Part shown: positions 41,861-52,245 of the stretch, in pieces
Layout of the letters: every line of letters starts with the position of its first letter
Numbering within the stretch: position 1 is the first letter of the stretch
Notes under the pieces: generated by a model
What the model was told of the DNA's origin: nothing
Seen by the model: the letters and a program-made list of their open reading frames with translations, nothing else
The model's database searches: none
Program-made: the position numbers and the translations under genes
Source: Acanthosepion lycidas
Taxonomy: Eukaryota > Mollusca > Cephalopoda > Sepiida > Sepiidae
Direction of reading: 5' to 3'
Assembly (NCBI GenBank): GCA_963932145.1
Contig: OZ010578.1
Span: 46,854,558-46,918,557 of the forward strand
DNA length: 64,000 bases

Positions 41861-42108
41861 TGTATATTTCATAATTTTCTCTGAGTAGAAAATTCTATTA
41901 TAGAAATAATAAAGCTAATTTAGATTGTATTCCGTCTTTAATATGGCATATTATTTGATGTTTTCTATTTAGTATTGCGATCCCTCAATTTTAGCTCTGT
42001 TGAGTGAGGGCGAAACCGGTCGGCTGCGTTTGTTTTACTATTTATCTATTTCTTTTATCATGAAAAGTGTAAATTAATCTTACCTTTTTCAATTCTATAA
42101 TATATATG

Positions 42109-43860
42109 TGACACTATTTAACGGTTGTGTGAAAATTAAATCGAGAAATACTTAAGGCAAGAAGAAGCTATCACGAAAGACATACTGAGCGATGTTATTT
42201 TTCTTAACAAAAGAAAAGTGGTAAAGATTTTATTTTCACTTGCGAAGAAAAGTACTTTTTTTGTAAGGTCTCGGATCTGTCGGAATTAATTTATGTTACG
42301 ACGCGACGAATAAAAGATAGCAATCTGCCCATGGCAATAATGAAAATTTCAAATTGGTCAAGTGGCCTACAAGGCAGAATGCTAAAAGATAATGGATGCG
42401 ACCGAAAAAAAAAAAGATAAGTTTAGACCACCCCCAAAGAAAAAAAAGAAGGGAAAAGAGAAAAAAGGAAAGAATAAACCATTAACTATCCTTCGGGATG
42501 TCATTTGGTTTTGGGAAAAGACACCTGTTTTATGTCCAGACCTGGACATGATAAAAGTTTGTTACCGGGACAGATAATTGGCAACAGGGTGCGACGACGT
42601 TCGATTGACCACCCATTTAACGCCTGGCGAAAATCTCGTTGATAAATTCCGGATGACATTCAGTTAAGATAGAGATTAAGGACCACACTACGAGTCGTAG
42701 GGGTCTGGTCGAGGAAAAGAAAGAAAAGAAAAAAAGGAAGATAATTTTTTTCTTTGAGCGATAATTGTAAACTGAGGCCAGGCTGGCCACACCCGCGCCG
42801 TCGAGCGTCATTGGCTGAGTGGTGCCGTGAGCGGTGGGTGAAGGTAAACATATTAGAAGGAGGGGAGGCCTGATGACGCTTCTGAGGGGATTGGTGTGAG
42901 ATGCTAATATGAGAAAGAAGGGAAACCTGTTGACACCCTCTGAGGGGATTGGTGTGAGGTACCAATATCAGAAAGGAAGAATTTGGGAGGACGATTCCCT
43001 TAAGAACCCCTCTAAAGCAGAAAGTAATGGACATCTAAAAAATGGAAAGTGATAAATTTTCCTGTCCGAAAACAAAGAAAATCCTTATTGTGGATTTGGA
43101 ATTATCGAGGAACTAAAACCACGATAGGCCCCCAACCGGTTTTGGTCGGCGTCCATATAAACGGAGTAGACGGTAGCAGTTTAGCAGTTGGGCAGACGCA
43201 GACAGAGTGACAGAGCAGAGTTGAGCTGTGAGCTCGCAGACCAGTCTTGCAGGAAGCTGACTGAAAGATCCCACGCATTCCGACTTAGACTTCTAACCAA
43301 AAACAATTTATTTTTGAAGAACGACTCAGACTCACCACACCAAAACAAGTTTTACGAATATCTCCTGAAGATACCAAAAACCAGTTATTGAAAAACAACT
43401 TAAGATAATAAGACTCGCCTAACAAACGCAAAGTGTCACGTATCCATAGAAGCGGTTTCGGAGAAAGACGCAGTCCTGTATTCAGCAACCAGATATAAAA
43501 ATATTTGTTATTCTTTTTTTAATGCATTTGAACCTTTCGAGTTGTTACTTTATTTCTTTTACATATACTTGTGCGATGTCCCCTTTGCTAGAATTCGGCT
43601 TGCATTACGACCCGGCGACTGATTGATTTCGTCTACCGAAGATCAAATCACAACGTGGGTAGGTTAGACTAGAAATCAAAGCAGTTACTTCGGTAACCAG
43701 ACGTTGGAGGCGAGCTGGGAACGACAAAGCTGATACCGAATCTAACCAGATGCCCATCCGAATCAGCCAATGGTTAGAACGTCACATTTGGCGCCGCGAC
43801 CAATACCAAGTCACATTGGTCGTCACAGGATAGCACGGCGACAGAGAGGCCGGGGTGACG

Positions 43861-43863
<3 letters not shown>
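42109..43863 (+). mobile_element. LTR-like element, copy 1 (about 1755 bp)
   Basis: Starts TGTGACACTATTTAACGG and ends GGGTGACGTCA (TG...CA). A TATA box (CCATATAAACGG, about 43153) is followed by a conserved leader-like stretch. TTTGGCGCCGCGACC, about 80 bp from the 3' end, resembles an LTR primer-binding site. There are no coding domains. A copy about 95% identical by eye lies at 55069-56890 in the same orientation. Best read as a solo LTR or short non-autonomous LTR fossil. Confidence 0.65.
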
Positions 43864-43891
<28 letters not shown>

Positions 43892-43897
<6 letters not shown>

Positions 43898-43971
43898 TGG
43901 TGCAGAAATAATGTCGTTTTCTCACATATGTTACTATGTGAGAAAACGATATTATTTTTGCACCAACCTAA
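43892..43971. mobile_element. Palindromic mariner MITE, copy f (80 bp)
   Basis: Left end TAAGGTTGGTGCAGAAATAA, right end canonical; the core TCTCACATATG...TATGTGAGA is the same subtype as copy c. Inserted in (AT)n, TA on both sides. Confidence 0.92.
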
Positions 43972-44100
43972 TATATATTAACCTAGATTGTTAAATATCA
44001 CAGAAAATGAATGTCTCTTATGCTTGATTTTGCACCAACCTAATATATATTAACCTACATTGTTAAATATAACAGAAGATGAATGTCTCTTATGCTTGAT
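43956..44100 (+). repeat. 72 bp tandem duplication spanning the MITE end
   Basis: TTTTGCACCAACCTAATATA, TATTAACCTAGATTGTTAAA and ATGAATGTCTCTTATGCTTG appear at 43956-44028 and again at 44029-44100. The second copy thus carries a lone MITE right end. The following GAGCCGTTCTAAACTTCGTA also occurs at about 5600. Confidence 0.85.
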
Positions 44101-44590
44101 TATGAGCCGTTCTAAACTTCGTATGTTTGCTTTAAAAATTGTACAGTATTTGGATGAGGAAAAACAGTGCCAATTGATGGCACAATTTAACGAAAGTGTG
44201 TTACCCTCGGTTCGAAAGTTGGGTTTAGGTCGGGGCTGGATATTCCAACAGAACAATGACCCGAAGCATCAAAACAAATCCATAAAAGAATGCTTTCAAT
44301 TTTTGGAATGATCTAGTCAAACTTCTGATCTAAACCCAAGTGAAAATGCAGGCAGTACACGCAAGAAAGCAACGTAATATCGAGCAATTATTACGTAGCT
44401 TCGTGAGCACGTCAAGATAATATGTTTACATTGGTTCCCAACACCAGTCAGCTAAGTGATAAACTTCTCCAAATTAATGTTTTGGAGCGTGCACAGTAAT
44501 AATCAGGATCTTAAATGCTGTGGAAAACTACTAAGACATTTTTACTCTACTAATTGGATTATACTAAGTCCATTTCACTTTAACAGATAA
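44059..44590 (+). mobile_element. Tc1-like transposase fragment
   Basis: Open frame 44060-44311: [59 protein letters not shown] is the Tc1 motif QQDNDPKH with the second catalytic D changed to N. After a frame change SSQTSDLNPSENAG (SPDLNPIENLW in the family) gives the third acid position, and TRKQRNIEQLLRSF follows. The N-terminal part is missing. Confidence 0.85.
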
Positions 44591-44904
44591 ACACATATAA
44601 CAAGAAAATTGGGTGGATTTCTAACTTTTTAAAACTCAAACAGAATTCTTACATGATCGATTTGAACAAAAACTCTAGCGTCAGCAAATCGCACGCACCA
44701 AAACATTCAACTGTCAATAAATAGCATAATTAAAAAAAAATCTTTTGGTCTACAGAAATTTCGTATTAGTATTTGCCTATATATAAGAAAATTGAGCCCT
44801 GAAGCAGACAATTTGAAACTGTCGAAAGTACTTGGCATGTGTGTTCCATCTGACAAAACCCTGAATATAAGGATCTTATTATTTAAGGAATCGATATATA
44901 TACA

Positions 44905-44908
44905 TATG

Positions 44909-45005
<97 letters not shown>

Positions 45006-45130
45006 GCAAATATATGTATATGTATCTGTATATATATGTATATGTATATACGTATATATATCTATGTTTATATACGTATGTATATATATGTATATATATA
45101 TATGCATATATATGTATATATGTATATAAA
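44905..45130. repeat. (AT)n/(GT) mixed array
   Basis: TA dinucleotides to 44968, then TATATG/TATACG-rich repeats to 45130. All frames here are IYIY-type artefacts. Confidence 0.9.
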
Positions 45131-45134
45131 TATT

Positions 45135-45732
45135 TGTGTATTTAGGCAGCAATCCTTCTTTCATGCACGTTTCATTTAATACGATAGATAAGGGGCTTAG
45201 ATTTAGTTTTTTATACAATTTCTCATGCGATCTAATATTTTTTTCCTTTTCGGTAGATAAATTATATAAAATCTACACCTTTCTGACCAAAGCCCAATTA
45301 GGTCTCATTTAAATACTCATGGAGACCTACTGGACCCTATTCGTAACAAACTTGTTGACAACACAAATATAATAGCATCATCTACATGTAAAAAAGGCTA
45401 AAAATAATGGAAGCATTATTAATAAAAACAAAAAAAAAAAAAAACAACACTCAATAATATTAATTATGAACATGGACACAATATCTTGACCGTGTTTTGA
45501 AAATGAAAACATTATATTAATGCATACATACAACAAACTATTTCTTGTTAACAGTTAATGTATTTCAACCTTGAAAATGGCTAAATGTATATAAATTCAT
45601 AAGTGTATGAAAAAAGAACAATGGGACGGTTTTATATAATTTATCTACCGAAAAGAAAAAAAAAATATGATCACATGAGAAATTGTATAAAAAGTAAATC
45701 AAAGCACCTTAACTGTCGTATTCAAATGAAAC

Positions 45733-45745
<13 letters not shown>
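45135..45745. mobile_element. Penelope-like fragment with inverted termini
   Basis: 45135-45265 (GGCAGCAATCCTTCTTTCAT, TTTCATTTAATACGATAG) is the inverse of 45650-45740. Between them 45310-45510 encodes SHLNTHGDLLDPIRNKLVDN, TNIIASSTCKK, LNNINYEHGHNILTVF, matching the Penelope-like tail at 27660-27840, and then the AAAATGGCTAAATG tail. The layout mirrors 38889-39560. Confidence 0.7.

Positions 45746-45786
<41 letters not shown>
45738..45786. repeat. (AT)n array
   Basis: About 49 bp of TA dinucleotides. Confidence 0.9.
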
Positions 45787-45789
<3 letters not shown>

Positions 45790-45875
45790 AGTTATAAGGA
45801 ACTTGGTAAACCGAATTGGTAAATCCAAAGAGGATGAAATCCTGAGAGCTCAATGTTAGGACAGAGCTAATATGT

Positions 45876-46061
45876 AATGAAAAACAAACCACTTTAAGGT
45901 ACCATTACGATAATTTATTTCACCTAAATCCTTTTTTAAGGATTCAGGATCATCAGGTAAAACTTCCAACAACGAATTGAGAGGAAAAAATCCTGAATCC
46001 TTAAAAAAGGATTTAGGTAAAATAAATTATCGTAATGGTACCTTAAAGTGGTTTGTTTTTC

Positions 46062-46064
<3 letters not shown>
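45876..46064. repeat. Large fold-back, 75 bp arms
   Basis: Left arm 45876-45950 (AATGAAAAACAAACCACTTT ... AAGGATTCAGGAT) and right arm 45990-46064 are almost perfect complements around a loop of about 39 bp containing CATCAGGTAAAAC. The right arm runs straight into (AT)n. Confidence 0.92.

Positions 46065-46158
<94 letters not shown>
46065..46158. repeat. (AT)n-(GT)n array
   Basis: About 76 bp TA followed by about 18 bp TG. Confidence 0.9.
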
Positions 46159-46184
46159 CTGTTTGTATCTGTATATATAGTAAA

Positions 46185-46575
46185 GAAAGATACATGATCG
46201 CCTAAGCGTGTATCACGCATGACGCATAACTGACACAGGAGGCACGGTGGTGTAATGGTTGAGAAATCATACCGCCATTACATTTACTTACATGCCCTTG
46301 GGATAGGTATGAATCCTCTTCTTCTCCCCCCAGCTATGGGTAAATAGCAGGAGAGACCGGGTTCTATAGCCTTGGATGGCAACTGGTCTACCGCAGAAAG
46401 AATTGGCAACCTACTGTGGGAAAAAATCTGCCTCGTCAGTCTTGTATCGAAAGATACATGATCGCTTAATCGCTTATCACGTATGGCACATAACTGACAC
46501 CAGAGGCACGCTGGAACAATGGTTGAGAAATCGGAGAGCCGAGTTCGAATTCCAATCGAATCCATTTGAGAGATA
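46185..46575 (+). mobile_element. SINE A, tandem 1.4-copy unit
   Basis: GATACATGATCGCCTAAGCG, GAGGCACGGTGGTGTAATGG (A box) then TTGAGAAATC, the body GCCCTTGGGATAGGTATGAA, CCAGCTATGGGTAAATAGCA and TAGCCTTGGATGGCAACTGG. A second unit starts 264 bp later (46455) and ends after GAGCCGAGTTCGAATTCCAA (B box). The first unit lacks the B-box segment, the second carries it. Confidence 0.8.
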
Positions 46576-46744
46576 AAAAGAACACTAATAATAATGATGA
46601 GAATAACAATATTTATTAGGCCTTTAAACCAATTCTAACTAGTCTAAAGGCCTTCCAATATACAACAAATATTATTAGCATTATTATCAATATTATTATT
46701 ATGGTTGTATTTTTATCTTTCGAATTTCTTTGGTCGGTCTGATC

Positions 46745-47060
46745 TATCTATCTACATACATACATTGTGGAGAGAAAGCACGAATTTGTAAACAGCAACT
46801 ATTTCTGCTTATAATGCAAGCCTCTCCCAACGAATTGAGTTCTCAAGGTCACTGGTGTGTTTATAAAAAAACCCCAAAAAACCCAAAAAACAAAAAACGC
46901 AGAAATTCGCCTTTCTTTCTGCTGGGCGCCGATAGCCTAAGGGTTAGAATCTCCGACTGATATAGTGGGTTGGGTTTCGGTCCCTGAAGCGATCGGATGT
47001 CTAGCCGCACAGATGAGCTTTGATATATCGAAACAACCTGTCTGTGGATGACTATATGTA
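46745..47060 (+). mobile_element. SINE B, best copy
   Basis: ACATACATTGTGGAGAGAAA, ATAATGCAAGCCTCTCCCAA, A-rich spacer, then GGCGCCGATAGCCTAAGGGT (A box) with TAGAATCTCCGACTGATA, GGGTTTCGGTCCC (B box), GATCGGATGTCTAGCCGCAC, ATGAGCTTTGATATATCGAA and GTGGATGACTATATG running into (CA)n/(TA)n. Confidence 0.8.
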
Positions 47061-47063
47061 TAC

Positions 47064-47087
47064 ACACACACACACACACACATATAT

Positions 47088-47157
<70 letters not shown>
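47064..47157. repeat. (CA)n-(TA)n array
   Basis: CA repeats to about 47097 then TA to 47157. AGTCATCCACTGACA next to it inversely repeats the SINE B end at 47045. Confidence 0.85.
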
Positions 47158-47159
<2 letters not shown>

Positions 47160-47935
47160 ATCCACTGACATATATATATATAATTCTTGTTAAATTCACC
47201 CCAAAAGATCTATTTAATTTTTATTGTATTTTTCAAATAAGATGTTTGCATATATTGTCCAAAATTCATGTTTTGTCCTGATTTGTTCACGTAGTTTCAA
47301 CAGTCTCAGTTATTATGAGGAATTGGATATTGTCAGTATGATAACATTTTGTTGGCTGCCTCTTTACATTTTTTAAAGCGCTGCAATTAGAACCTGTTCA
47401 AATTGATATCATGTATAACGGCTAAACGGAAAAGCATGCAACGCATATTTTTACGCACTTACGAAGGCTGTGGAGAGCCATGGTCTCTCACGTTCAATAG
47501 GAGTAAGGTACGTAGAAGTAGTAATTCTATAAACGGTTGACGCACGAAACAGAACTGAGTGAATTTCAAAAGTACTTCTAACATTGAAAAATATCACACT
47601 ATAAACATTTGCACCAACAGAATAACAAACACATTACCAGACACAATAAAACAAAAGCAAAAAAAAAAAAACCCCAAAAAAAACAACAAACTATTAAGTT
47701 ATAAGTAAGACAGGTCAATGGCTGAAAAATATCATAACCCTAAGACAAACCTACTTTTTCAATGTTCATTGTACAGAAACCAAAAACAAAATGCAGACGA
47801 CAAGAGAAATCATGATAGCAAGAGACATACAAGTGTGTCACATTTTCGAAACTGCAAATGATTAGTCATTGTTATGTCCAAAGTAAAAAAAAAAAAAAAA
47901 AAAAAAAATAACGTAGAGAGTAGGTCGTTGTTTTC
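47160..47935. other. Intergenic, no gene recognised
   Basis: AT-rich; A tract at 47885-47908. No motif recognised. Confidence 0.45.
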
Positions 47936-47939
47936 CCAA

Positions 47940-48470
47940 TAAAATTTTGTATATCTCGGGAGTATTTTAACAGACGACGGAAAATGTGATAACGACGTCC
48001 GAAGGTTCATGGGGAATAGTGAAAGACGCTTTGCAAAAGTCCGATAAATTGTTAAGAAACAAAAGAATTGTTGTTAGAAACAAAGAAAAGATTTCGGAAC
48101 TGCTTATGTCGTACCAATCCTCCTTTATGGCAGTGAATGCTGGGCAATTTCCTCATGAATGAAATGGGTACTTGTGGTATTAGGTTGGTGCAAAAATAAT
48201 GTCGTTTTTCTTTTGAAGTTGAAGGTCAAAAACGACATTATTTTTGCACCAGCCTAATAAAAGAAATATAGTTCTACATAAGGATGCCAGACTGAATAGG
48301 TTAGCAACGAGGGAGTTTAGGTAAAGTGGGAACCCCCCTCCCCCCAAAAAATCCCCAAAAAACAAAACAAAAAACACTTCTACTTAGGATCAAACAGAGA
48401 CAACTGAAATTTCTGGGACTCGTAAAGAGGAAAAATAACTTGGTGAATTTGTATACAATATATTGACGCG
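47940..48470 (+). mobile_element. LINE family L-C fragment with MITE inside
   Basis: CTCGGGAGTATTTTAACAGA and GAAAGACGCTTTGCAAAAG match 33430-33510. TTTATGGCAGTGAATGCTGG (48124) is the LYGSECW site, and CAACTGAAATTTCTGGGACT near 48400 is the RQLKFLG site. The MITE at 48180-48257 interrupts it. Confidence 0.75.
48180..48257. mobile_element. Palindromic mariner MITE, copy g (78 bp)
   Basis: TTAGGTTGGTGCAAAAATAA and TTTTTGCACCAGCCTAA with TA on both sides. The core CTTTTGAAGTTGAAGG differs from the other copies. It lies within an L-C LINE fragment. Confidence 0.92.
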
Positions 48471-48479
48471 TTTGATGGA

Positions 48480-49561
48480 GGAAGGGGCGAACTGAACAAA
48501 AAGTCGAAAATTGATTTTTTCACTGCAAATTATTATATCATATCCAAGTATTTTTAAAAAAATTAGAGCCGATTATACAATATTTCAAGCTTAATTTAGG
48601 TTTATAGATCATAACCATGTAATGAGATGAGGTAACATAAACCGTAGATTCGTCTGCGGAATATCATTAAATTATTGTAACATAATAATATTGAAATCAT
48701 TAAGGTTTTTCGTCAAAAGAATTTTATTTTTTGGTCGTATATTGATTTAAAATATTCCTTTTTACAGGCTTTATTTTTGAAACGGAATAAGATCATCCTA
48801 AATTACAGAATTTCGCTATTGCCAATCAAAATGACTAGAAAAAAGCGATCTAAAAGGAACAATGGAAAAGAGAGGGTAACAAAGAGTAAACGGAATAGCT
48901 GCAGTTTGTTCAACTTAGGAAAATTAGCATACCACAGGTTGAACCAAGCCTTGTGAGTGAAATTGGGTAGACAGAACCCTTGGGGGCCGTCGACAGCTGT
49001 GCTAGCACGAAGTCACAAGTCATTGTGACTGAAGATTTGAGCGTGCTGGCCTTGTTCAGATTGTTGATCACGCTAGATAACACCCGCTCTCCCAGAAGCT
49101 GTAACTAAGGCCTGCAGTATAAAAAAACAGGTTGGCTCTGTGGGTGTTAAACAAACACAACTGTGCCTGAGCGTCTGCAATAGAGATTTAAGCATATTTG
49201 TAGAGATTCCATAGTTGATTTTGTTTAAGTTGGGTTTCAACTGTTTGATGTATAATGCTTCAAGGATTTTTAGTTAATGTCTCTTTCTTGTTTTCATGTC
49301 GAAGTATAATAGTGTTTTCGACAAGTATTTTACGGAATTGTGTGTGCGGGCAGGCATGTTGTTTTCATTCAAATGTAGTGTCAAGAGATGCGGTGCGATT
49401 TTCGCTTATAGCGTCTTATATGCACGTGTTTATCGTTGCTTAGAAATCATCATTTCTTTCTTCGTTCAATGATAATGTTGTTAAACTTATCAGACGTTAT
49501 GAAAAGAATTTACATAAAATTAATAGACAACACTTGTCTATATTATTTAATGAAACGTGTA

Positions 49562-49562
<1 letters not shown>
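48480..49562. other. Intergenic with a TATA-like stretch
   Basis: CTTGTGAGTGAAATTGGGTA then GACAGAACCC (48953) resembles a dispersed repeat. GCCTGCAGTATAAAAAAACAG (about 49111) holds a TATA box followed by CTCTGTGGGTGTTAAACAAA. ACTTGTCTATATTATTTAAT then GAAACGTGTATGAA near 49530 is the Penelope-type terminus. No coding gene. Confidence 0.4.

Positions 49563-49631
<69 letters not shown>
49563..49631. repeat. (AT)n array
   Basis: About 69 bp of TA dinucleotides; MITE copy h is inserted at its end. Confidence 0.9.
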
Positions 49632-49635
<4 letters not shown>

Positions 49636-49711
49636 GTTGGTGCAAAAATAATGACGTTTTTCAACGTATTTTTTAACGTCAAAAAACGTCATTATTTTTG
49701 CACCAACCTAA
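49632..49711. mobile_element. Palindromic mariner MITE, copy h (80 bp)
   Basis: TTAGGTTGGTGCAAAAATAA to its complement, core CAACGTATTTTTTAACGTC, TA on both sides. Confidence 0.94.
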
Positions 49712-49717
49712 TATATT

Positions 49718-49923
49718 CGTATATACTCGCGTATCATGCGATTTTTGAGGATCTAATTTTGAAGCTAATTTTAAGGGAGTCGCATCATACACGAGATCTA
49801 AAAATTAGCGTATGTACTGCTCGCACTGGCTACGACGTTGACCAAACTTTATATCCATTTAGTGCAGTCAAATTACCTTCAGAATTAGGTCTTCAAAGGT
49901 CGCATGCTACGCGAGTATATACG
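49718..49923. mobile_element. Short TIR element (about 206 bp)
   Basis: CGTATATACTCGCGTATCAT then GCGA at the left is mirrored by TCGC then ATGCTACGCGAGTATATACG at the right, a TIR of about 24 bp with one mismatch. AT-rich flanks make the target duplication unclear. An open frame crossing it (49651-50010) is not a gene. Confidence 0.7.
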
Positions 49924-50011
49924 GAATATATAAACAATTCTGATTACAAACACCCGAGGGTATATCTGTTTAATGTTATACTTAATACTCAATACTTTAT
50001 CCGAAAATAAG

Positions 50012-50014
<3 letters not shown>

Positions 50015-50061
<47 letters not shown>

Positions 50062-50062
50062 G

Positions 50063-50122
<60 letters not shown>
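50015..50122. repeat. Two (AT)n arrays
   Basis: About 50015-50055 and 50064-50122, separated by AAATAAG. Confidence 0.9.
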
Positions 50123-50124
<2 letters not shown>

Positions 50125-50125
<1 letters not shown>

Positions 50126-50224
50126 GGGTCCGATGAATAAATTGTCGTCGGAATTCCACAAAAATGAAAATAACACTGACATCTCATTTTAACAGATGTC
50201 TTTATCAAAATTACTGGGCATGAC
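50125..50224 (-). mobile_element. mariner-like terminal fragment
   Basis: CACAAAAATGAAAATAACAC, TTTTAACAGATGTCTTTATC and AAAATTAC match the 3' region of the transposase relic at 17610-17680 in the same orientation. Non-coding. Confidence 0.6.
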
Positions 50225-50420
50225 GTTAAAATACATCTGGCAGAAAGGCCCCTGATCGGGAGTTTAGAGGCTTTCGGAAGAAGCTGTGGCACCCAGATCT
50301 ACACTGAGCCGGGATGGTAGTACCTGTTAAGGTCCCAGCTATGGGCAAACAGTAAACCGCCAAACTAAAATCAAACGCTAGGAAAGTGTAAAAATACATT
50401 TTTTTTAGTAAAAATACCAG
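50225..50420 (-). repeat. Unclassified repeat Q, copy 4 (reverse)
   Basis: CATCTGGCAGAAAGGCCCCT, TGATCGGGAGTTTAGAGG, AGCTGTGGCACCCAGATCT and GTTAAGGTCCCAGCTATGGG, then TAAAAATACCAGCAATACAT. This is the reverse of 11094 with its neighbouring block. Confidence 0.6.
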
Positions 50421-50650
50421 CAATACATTTTTATAAAAAAATACTTGTTTGTAGTGAAATTCCCTGCAATACATTTTTATATTAAGATTACTGTTATATA
50501 AGAATAAAGTGTCGCTGCCGACACTTGAGCTTGAACATAGATCGCCCGTTAGCAAACACATCGATCCCATTATTGAATTAAGTAGATCTTAATCATAGAG
50601 GAAACGCATAGATATAAGAAATAGTTGACGAGTAACGGTCGCATTACTAT

Positions 50651-50930
50651 CCTCTATTACTATTCGGATCGCTATTCCTTGTCTATCATCTATACTACAC
50701 GGATCGCTATTTCTATTCTATCCTCTATTACTACTCGGATCGCTATTCCTGGTCTATCCTCTATACTACACGGATCGCTATTTCTATTCTATCCTCTATT
50801 ACTATTCGAATCACCATTTTTACTTTATCCTCTATTACTATACAGAACGCTATTCTCTATTCTATTCCCTATATTATTTCTCTATTCGGATCACTATATG
50901 GATTACTATTCGAGCGAGTATTATCGAGCA
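50651..50930. repeat. Minisatellite, 71 bp unit of two 35-36 bp halves
   Basis: CCTCTATTACTATTCGGATC starts at 50651, 50722 and 50793 (period 71), with intermediate half units CTATACTACACGGATCGCTA. The later units shorten to about 36 bp (50829). The copies at 50651 and 50722 are nearly identical. Confidence 0.85.
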
Positions 50931-50934
50931 AGTA

Positions 50935-51313
50935 CTATTAGTGAGTGATTATTCGAAGGCGACTGATACCAGCATTGTTCAACGGCGTACTATAGTTGTA
51001 TCTACGATTACAGAGTCTCTACTAGAAAGAGCATTATTAAAGTGACAACCGGTATTCGTTGACATTACAAAAGTGACAAATGAGTGTTCGTGGACATCAC
51101 AAAAATTACCAACTATGAAAAACATATAACATCTACAACAGATCAACTTCAATCTATATATCTATAAAACATGCGTTTTCCATGAAAGTATAAAAATTAT
51201 GTACGAATTATCTGTAGCTGAAGGCATAAAATAAACTATGTACAAAAATATTCAGATTTCGGCATTAAATAACCCATAGAGAGTGATATGCCGCTAAACA
51301 AAAACAAGCAAAG

Positions 51314-51315
<2 letters not shown>
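50935..51315. other. Intergenic, no gene recognised
   Basis: Nothing recognised apart from a short ACAAAAATTACCAACT direct repeat near 51065-51115. Confidence 0.4.

Positions 51316-51317
<2 letters not shown>

Positions 51318-51367
<50 letters not shown>
51318..51367. repeat. (AT)n array
   Basis: About 50 bp of TA dinucleotides. Confidence 0.9.
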
Positions 51368-51374
<7 letters not shown>

Positions 51375-51602
51375 TGTATGCGTATATAGGGGGGTGGGTG
51401 AGTGAGTGAAGGTGTGTGTTGGGGTGGAAGGTGAAAAATGTAATAAACACCAATGACAGCTTACATCGAACATGTTAAAGATACAATGTCGCTCAATATT
51501 TATCGCTGTACTTTTTAATTATCGCACATTGTCTAAACATCTTTTTTTAACTTGAACACCTTCAATGTAAACTGTAAGTACAGACACATGCCCACGCAAA
51601 TC

Positions 51603-51606
51603 TCTT

Positions 51607-51667
<61 letters not shown>

Positions 51668-51710
51668 TATCCAAAACAGAGTTGTGAGAATGGGATAATA
51701 TGAACATTTA

Positions 51711-51770
<60 letters not shown>
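51603..51770. repeat. (CT)n-(AT)n arrays
   Basis: (CT)n at about 51603-51630 then TA to 51663, and another TA array at 51714-51769. Confidence 0.9.
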
Positions 51771-51773
<3 letters not shown>

Positions 51774-52245
51774 AAAGCCCTACACTTAAATTAGACAAAA
51801 ATAGTGAAAAATTATGTGATTGTAGAAACCCAGAAGACTGCCCATTGGAAAATAAATGCCGCGTAAAATCTGTGGTATACCAATGTACTATCTCATCCAT
51901 TGAGAGTCCTAATACTAATATGATATACATTGGGTTTACGAAGAATGCATATAAAACCAGATGGAGGCAGCATAAGTGCTCTTTCAACAATGTAAATAAA
52001 AGAAATCAGACATCTCTATCTAAATATTTTTGGCATTTGAAGGAAATGAATAAAACACCAAAAGTAAAATGGAAAATTATAAACAAAACTAGAACTTGTA
52101 AAACTTGGGATGGCCCATGCCCTTTATGCCTACATGAAAAACTACACATTATTAAGTTTCTAAATAATAAAAATCTATTAAACAATAGACAGGAGTTAAC
52201 GGTATTTTACCGACATCATCAAATTTTTGCATTGAATAATTAGCA
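51774..52245 (+). mobile_element. Penelope-like GIY-YIG endonuclease domain, open frame
   Basis: The frame is open from about 51774 to the stop at 52241-52243, without an ATG: KLCDCRNPEDCPLENKC (a Cys-rich linker), VVYQCTI, TNMIYIGFTKNAYKTRWRQH (YIG motif with the catalytic Arg in TRWRQH), NQTSLSKYFWHLKEMNK, KWKIINKTRTCKTW, GPCPLCLHEKLHIIKFL (CxxC and the catalytic Glu in HEK) and NNRQELTVFYRH. This order of Cys-linker, GIY-YIG and CPLCLxEK is that of GIY-YIG domains carried by Penelope-like and related retroelements. No RT lies upstream (only (AT)n), so it is a 5'-truncated copy with a well preserved end. Confidence 0.82.

Noticed and set aside
49651-50010. 119-codon frame with mixed composition
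   Set aside because: Spans half of a MITE and a short TIR element; composition follows these elements.
51265-51453. 62-codon minus-strand frame
   Set aside because: Centre is (AT)n; the flanking residues show no motif.
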